Assembly: GCF_003989665.1 (NCBI RefSeq)
Contig: NZ_RZIJ01000017.1
Coordinates: 62,001 to 126,000, forward strand
Reading direction: 5' to 3'
DNA length: 64,000 nucleotides
Source: Azospirillum doebereinerae
GTDB lineage: Bacteria > Pseudomonadota > Alphaproteobacteria > Azospirillales > Azospirillaceae
A program made the position numbers and the translations under genes. Shown one piece after another: positions 61,725-64,000 of the stretch (its first letter is position 1; each line of letters opens with the position of its first letter). The notes under the pieces were generated by a model. It searched no databases, was not told the DNA's origin, and worked only from the letters and a program-made list of their open reading frames with translations.

Positions 61725-61904
61725 TTACTTCAGCGCGTCGCGCGCCGCGTCCTTTGCCCCGCCGACCGTGTTCTGAACCTTGCCGGCGGCCTTGTCGGCC
61801 TTGCCCTCGGCTTCCATCTTGGTGTCGCCCATCACCTTGCCGGCGGCTTCCTTGATGGTGCCCTTGACGTTGCGGGCGGCGCCTTCGATACGATCCTTGT
61901 CCAT
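61725..61904 (-). CDS. CsbD-family stress protein
   Basis: The 59-residue hydrophilic helical protein begins MDKDRIEGAARNVKGTIKEA and repeats AGK/EGK-type turns, the CsbD pattern. The role is unknown, but members are strongly stress-induced. GGAGG precedes the ATG. The upstream EcfG-like promoter and tandem repeats fit stress control. Confidence 0.85.
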   Translation of the reverse strand: MDKDRIEGAARNVKGTIKEAAGKVMGDTKMEAEGKADKAAGKVQNTVGGAKDAARDALK

Positions 61905-61937
61905 GGTGGACCTCCGTTGCGTTTGTTGTGCTGGAAC

Positions 61938-61963
61938 AACGCCGCGAACCGGAAAAGGGTCCC
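61938..61963 (-). promoter_or_regulatory. Possible EcfG-type promoter of csbD
   Basis: On the minus strand GGGAC (61963-61959) and CGTT (61941-61938) are separated by 17 bases, one base off the GGAAC-N16/17-CGTT consensus in the -35. The -10 ends 33 bases before the csbD ATG. Confidence 0.4.
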
Positions 61964-62003
61964 GAACCCGATCATGACAAATTGGTAATGCGGAGAGCCG
62001 GCC

Positions 62004-62050
62004 TTTCGGCCAGGCTTTTCGGCCAGGTTTTTCGGCCAGGTTTTTCGGTC
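62004..62050. repeat. Tandem 13-bp repeats upstream of csbD
   Basis: TTTTCGGCCAGG-type units with a 13-bp period run three times, plus a partial fourth that diverges into TTTTTCGGTCG. They lie between the stop of the minus-strand unknown gene at 62058 and the csbD promoter. Confidence 0.8.
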
Positions 62051-62057
62051 GAAGCTT

Positions 62058-62342
62058 TCAGGACGCGCGCCGGGCCGGGTGCGGCGCTCCCACGGCGTGG
62101 CGGCGGATGGTCGCCAGCGACAGGGCGTGGTGGGTGATGCGATGACGGAACTCGCGGTCCACCCGGCTGAAGGCGCTGTAGGCGAGAAGGACGGCGTCGG
62201 CGGACTTGGTGGCCATCGCGTCGTGCAGGGCGTCGCGCAGCGTGCGCAGTTCCAGGACGCCGGGCACGAAGGCCATCTCCACCGCCTCGGTGAGGATCTC
62301 GATGGAACAGAGTGAGGCGTCGTCGTCGATATGGAAGGTCAT
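62058..62342 (-). CDS. Hypothetical protein
   Basis: The 94-residue soluble protein was not recognised. A mostly helical middle (VLELRTLRDALHDAM, then AVLLAYSAFSRVDREFRHRI) is followed by a basic, Arg/His-rich C-terminus. It begins 16 bp after the small cysteine-rich protein and is probably cotranscribed with it. Confidence 0.6.
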   Translation of the reverse strand: MTFHIDDDASLCSIEILTEAVEMAFVPGVLELRTLRDALHDAMATKSADAVLLAYSAFSRVDREFRHRITHHALSLATIRRHAVGAPHPARRAS

Positions 62343-62358
62343 GCGCGGTTTCCGGCCC

Positions 62359-62562
62359 TCAGGAGCCGAGCAGGTCGGTGATGGCGGCGACGCATCGCGT
62401 CCGGATCGGGCAGGATGCGCAGGGCTGGCCAGTGGGGCATTGGGTGACGCGCAGGCGCTCGATCCCCCGGACCAGGACCGCCTTCTTCTCGTCCGAGATC
62501 ACGTCGGTCCCACGAATCGTCTCGATGGCATCGAACAGCGGGTTGGTCGTGTCCAGCATCAT
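62359..62562 (-). CDS. Small cysteine-rich hypothetical protein
   Basis: This 67-residue protein has an acidic N-terminal helix and a C-terminal C-x5-C-x2-C-x5-C cluster (Cys 42, 48, 51, 57; QCPTGQPCASCPIRTRC) able to bind zinc or an Fe-S cluster. A strong AAGGAGG lies before the tandem ATGs at 62562. The family was not recognised. It is the first gene of a two-gene unit with the 94-residue protein. The 230-bp gap upstream, towards ynfA, shows no clear site. Confidence 0.65.
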   Translation of the reverse strand: MMLDTTNPLFDAIETIRGTDVISDEKKAVLVRGIERLRVTQCPTGQPCASCPIRTRCVAAITDLLGS

Positions 62563-62792
62563 CGAGCATGGCCTCCTTCACCACTCCATGATGACGCATC
62601 GCGCTTGAAAAGCGATCAACGTGCTGCAACATTATCGCTACAAATTGAAACAAAGCTTTCCCAGTTTCGGCGGTTTCATACAGTCGAGCGGAATGGATCG
62701 GAAAACCCCACGGCGAACGGGACGGTTTTCCTCAGTCGAGTGCGGGCGATCGTTTTGGGAATGTTTGAAAGATTGCGAAAGAAAGGGAGGCC

Positions 62793-63137
62793 ATGGGGCA
62801 GGCGGCGACGATCCACGCGGTTGCGCTCTACGCGGCGGCGGCCCTGGCGGAGATCGCCGGTTGTTTCGCCTTCTGGTCGTGGCTGCGCCTGGGCCAACCG
62901 GCTTGGTGGACCGTTCCGGGCGTGGCCAGCCTGTGCGCCTTCGCGTGGCTGCTGACGCGAGTCGACGCGGAGTTCGCCGGGCGCGCCTACGCCGCCTATG
63001 GCGGGGTGTACATCGCCGCGTCGCTGCTGTGGCTGTGGGCGGTCGAGGGGGTGCGGCCGGACCGCTGGGACGCGGCCGGCTCGCTGCTCTGCCTCGCCGG
63101 GGCGGCGGTTATCCTGGCTGGCCCGCGTGGGGGGTGA
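62793..63137 (+). CDS. ynfA: YnfA family membrane protein (UPF0060)
   Basis: The 114-residue protein has four membrane helices of the small-multidrug-resistance-like YnfA family: LYAAAALAEIAGCFAFWSWLR, AWWTVPGVASLCAFAWLL, RAYAAYGGVYIAASLLWLW and a last helix. The conserved GGVYI stretch is present. It may act as a small efflux protein. AAGGGAGG lies six bases ahead of the ATG. It overlaps the convergent gene at 63109 by 29 bp. Confidence 0.9.
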   Translation: MGQAATIHAVALYAAAALAEIAGCFAFWSWLRLGQPAWWTVPGVASLCAFAWLLTRVDAEFAGRAYAAYGGVYIAASLLWLWAVEGVRPDRWDAAGSLLCLAGAAVILAGPRGG

Positions 63138-63342
63138 CGGCACACCGCACGGACCGGCGGAAGCACGATCCGGCCTCCAGCACCAAGCCGGATTCGTCGA
63201 TCCTGAGGTAGGAGTCCACGCGCACCTGCCGTCCGACGATGTCGTCGTTGAGCATGATCTGGGCATCGGCCAAGGACAGCGGTTTCCCGTCGTAATACGC
63301 GCGTCCGTCGGCATGGCGAATGTGGCGGAAGGCGGTGGTCAT
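63109..63342 (-). CDS. Hypothetical protein
   Basis: The 77-residue soluble protein was not recognised. It opens MTTAFRHIRHADGRAYYDGKPL and has two Cys near the C-terminus (GSCFRRSVRCAV). The ATG at 63342 has GGGAGC upstream. The 3' end overlaps ynfA. A near-consensus EcfG promoter lies about 70 bp upstream. Confidence 0.6.
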   Translation of the reverse strand: MTTAFRHIRHADGRAYYDGKPLSLADAQIMLNDDIVGRQVRVDSYLRIDESGLVLEAGSCFRRSVRCAVTPHAGQPG

Positions 63343-63412
63343 GGCGATGCTCCCCATCGTTTGCGGTGCGGTGGTGGCCCGACGGGCTCGATCCAGCGGC
63401 TTTTGCCGGATG

Positions 63413-63438
63413 AACGTCGAAGGCCGGTCGTTTATTCC
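63413..63438 (-). promoter_or_regulatory. Possible EcfG-type promoter of the gene at 63109
   Basis: On the minus strand GGAAT (63438-63434) and CGTT (63416-63413) are 17 bases apart, one base off the GGAAC-N17-CGTT consensus. Confidence 0.35.
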
Positions 63439-63632
63439 TCATGGAACAAGGGTGGTCGGCGATTTCGGTGCGGCGCAGGAGTGTGCGACGGAACCGGGAA
63501 CATCTTGCCCTGAAAAACGCCGGTGGTCCAAGCCCGATGGCCCCGCACCTCCATTTTGTTGCAACATGGAAAGCCATTGGTTGCATCGCACAATCCCGAA
63601 AAATCGTCGCAAACAACCTGAAAATTTCGCGG

Positions 63633-63654
63633 CCGATTGAACCACATCAATCGG
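63633..63654. promoter_or_regulatory. FixK/FNR-type palindrome
   Basis: Arms CCGATTGA (63633-63640) and TCAATCGG (63647-63654) are exact inverted copies around six bases. The core TTGA-N6-TCAA equals the FixK/FNR operator. It stands in the roughly 500-bp gap 63343-63842 between two divergent genes, about 190 bp before the plus-strand start. That gap also holds a GCACCG/CGGTGC hairpin at 63696-63711 and TGTTGCAACA at 63557-63566, but no credible gene. Confidence 0.55.
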
Positions 63655-63842
63655 CGCTCTCCGCCGAACCGTTAGAGTGCGAAACGGTTTCAGGTGCACC
63701 GACCCCGGTGCGGGTTGATTCACGGCTTCGCTTTCAAGGGTGGGGAAACGGCGCGACCGTTTTCGGATCGCTTTGCACGGGGGCGCTGGAAATTTTGGAT
63801 GGGCGGGTCATAATACCTCTGGTGCGCTTTCCATTCATACCA

Positions 63843-64000
63843 ATGGATGGCGCAAAGACATCGGTGAAAGCGGACAGGTCCTTGCACGAACAACCGGCGC
63901 AACAATCGCAAGACCAGGGTGGGACGGGCGCCGGGGATCTTCCTCGCGATCCGGCCTTTCTGGCGTCATTGGCCTCCAGCCTGCTGGATCACGCCGATTT
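63843..64000 (+). CDS. Unidentified protein, N-terminal fragment cut by the window edge
   Basis: An open frame begins at ATG 63843 and continues past the window end, giving 52 residues with a polar Gln/Asp-rich opening and then a helical SLASSLLDHAD segment. A GTG at 63864 is an alternative start. No ribosome-binding site is clear. The family cannot be named from this fragment, and the frame itself is only moderately supported. Confidence 0.45.
   Translation, partial: MDGAKTSVKADRSLHEQPAQQSQDQGGTGAGDLPRDPAFLASLASSLLDHAD

Noticed and set aside
62674..62745. Repeated CAGTCGAG near ynfA as a possible operator pair
   Set aside because: Two 8-bp direct copies about 50 bp apart in unequal context; too short to separate from chance.

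Overview
The window is about 68-70% GC and almost fully coding. It carries a chromosomal housekeeping block whose gene order is typical of Alphaproteobacteria. Several features point to the Rhodospirillales, most likely an Azospirillum of the brasilense group: the trpG-trpD-trpC-acetyltransferase-moaC-moeA-lexA-comEC-gltX-gltA run, an alphaproteobacterial LexA box, MucR, LpxI, and candidate EcfG-type stress promoters. The genus is an inference from content and layout. No tRNA, rRNA, CRISPR array, transposase or prophage gene was seen.

Layout. 1-9 kb: mucR and an HU gene, then a TerC/Alx membrane protein behind a leader with four hairpins, an acetoacetyl-CoA synthetase/HAD phosphatase pair, a polysaccharide pyruvyl transferase, an FAD oxidoreductase, a tiny DUF3309 membrane protein under a perfect EcfG-type promoter, and a CYTH protein. 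9-19.6 kb: two chemotaxis receptors flanking an Eis-like acetyltransferase and a tightly overlapping queA-tgt-queF-queG queuosine operon, followed by a DUF6065 protein. 19.8-25 kb: gmk-yicC, a short-chain dehydrogenase, a degenerate EAL protein and rnd. 25-41.5 kb: aspS, then the translation and envelope block rpsB-tsf-pyrH-frr-uppS-cdsA-dxr-rseP-bamA-skp-fabZ-lpxA-lpxI-lpxB-gloA, from which lpxD is absent. 41.5-44.8 kb: small regulators and enzymes (GNAT, LysR, FtrA-like, rhodanese). 44.8-55.4 kb: gltA, gltX, comEC, lexA, moeA, moaC, GNAT, trpC, trpD, trpG. 55.5-58 kb: a small block (secreted protein, divergent polysaccharide deacetylase, HMA protein, FmdB protein) separates trpG from trpE. 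58-61.5 kb: ppiD-trpE. 61.7-64 kb: small stress-type and unknown genes (CsbD, two unknowns, YnfA, one unknown) and the start of an unidentified gene.

How it works together. The centre couples translation (S2, EF-Ts, RRF, AspRS) to envelope construction: undecaprenyl-PP, CDP-diacylglycerol, isoprenoid precursor, outer-membrane protein assembly and lipid A, with the site-2 protease RseP alongside. The que operon carries the late steps of queuosine tRNA modification. trpE/G/D/C form the first half of tryptophan synthesis.

The most unusual sequence is non-coding. A family of roughly 110-bp G/C-rich composite palindromes recurs in at least seven intergenic regions. There is also a structured terC leader, a FixK/FNR-type palindrome near the right end, and 13-bp tandem repeats upstream of csbD.
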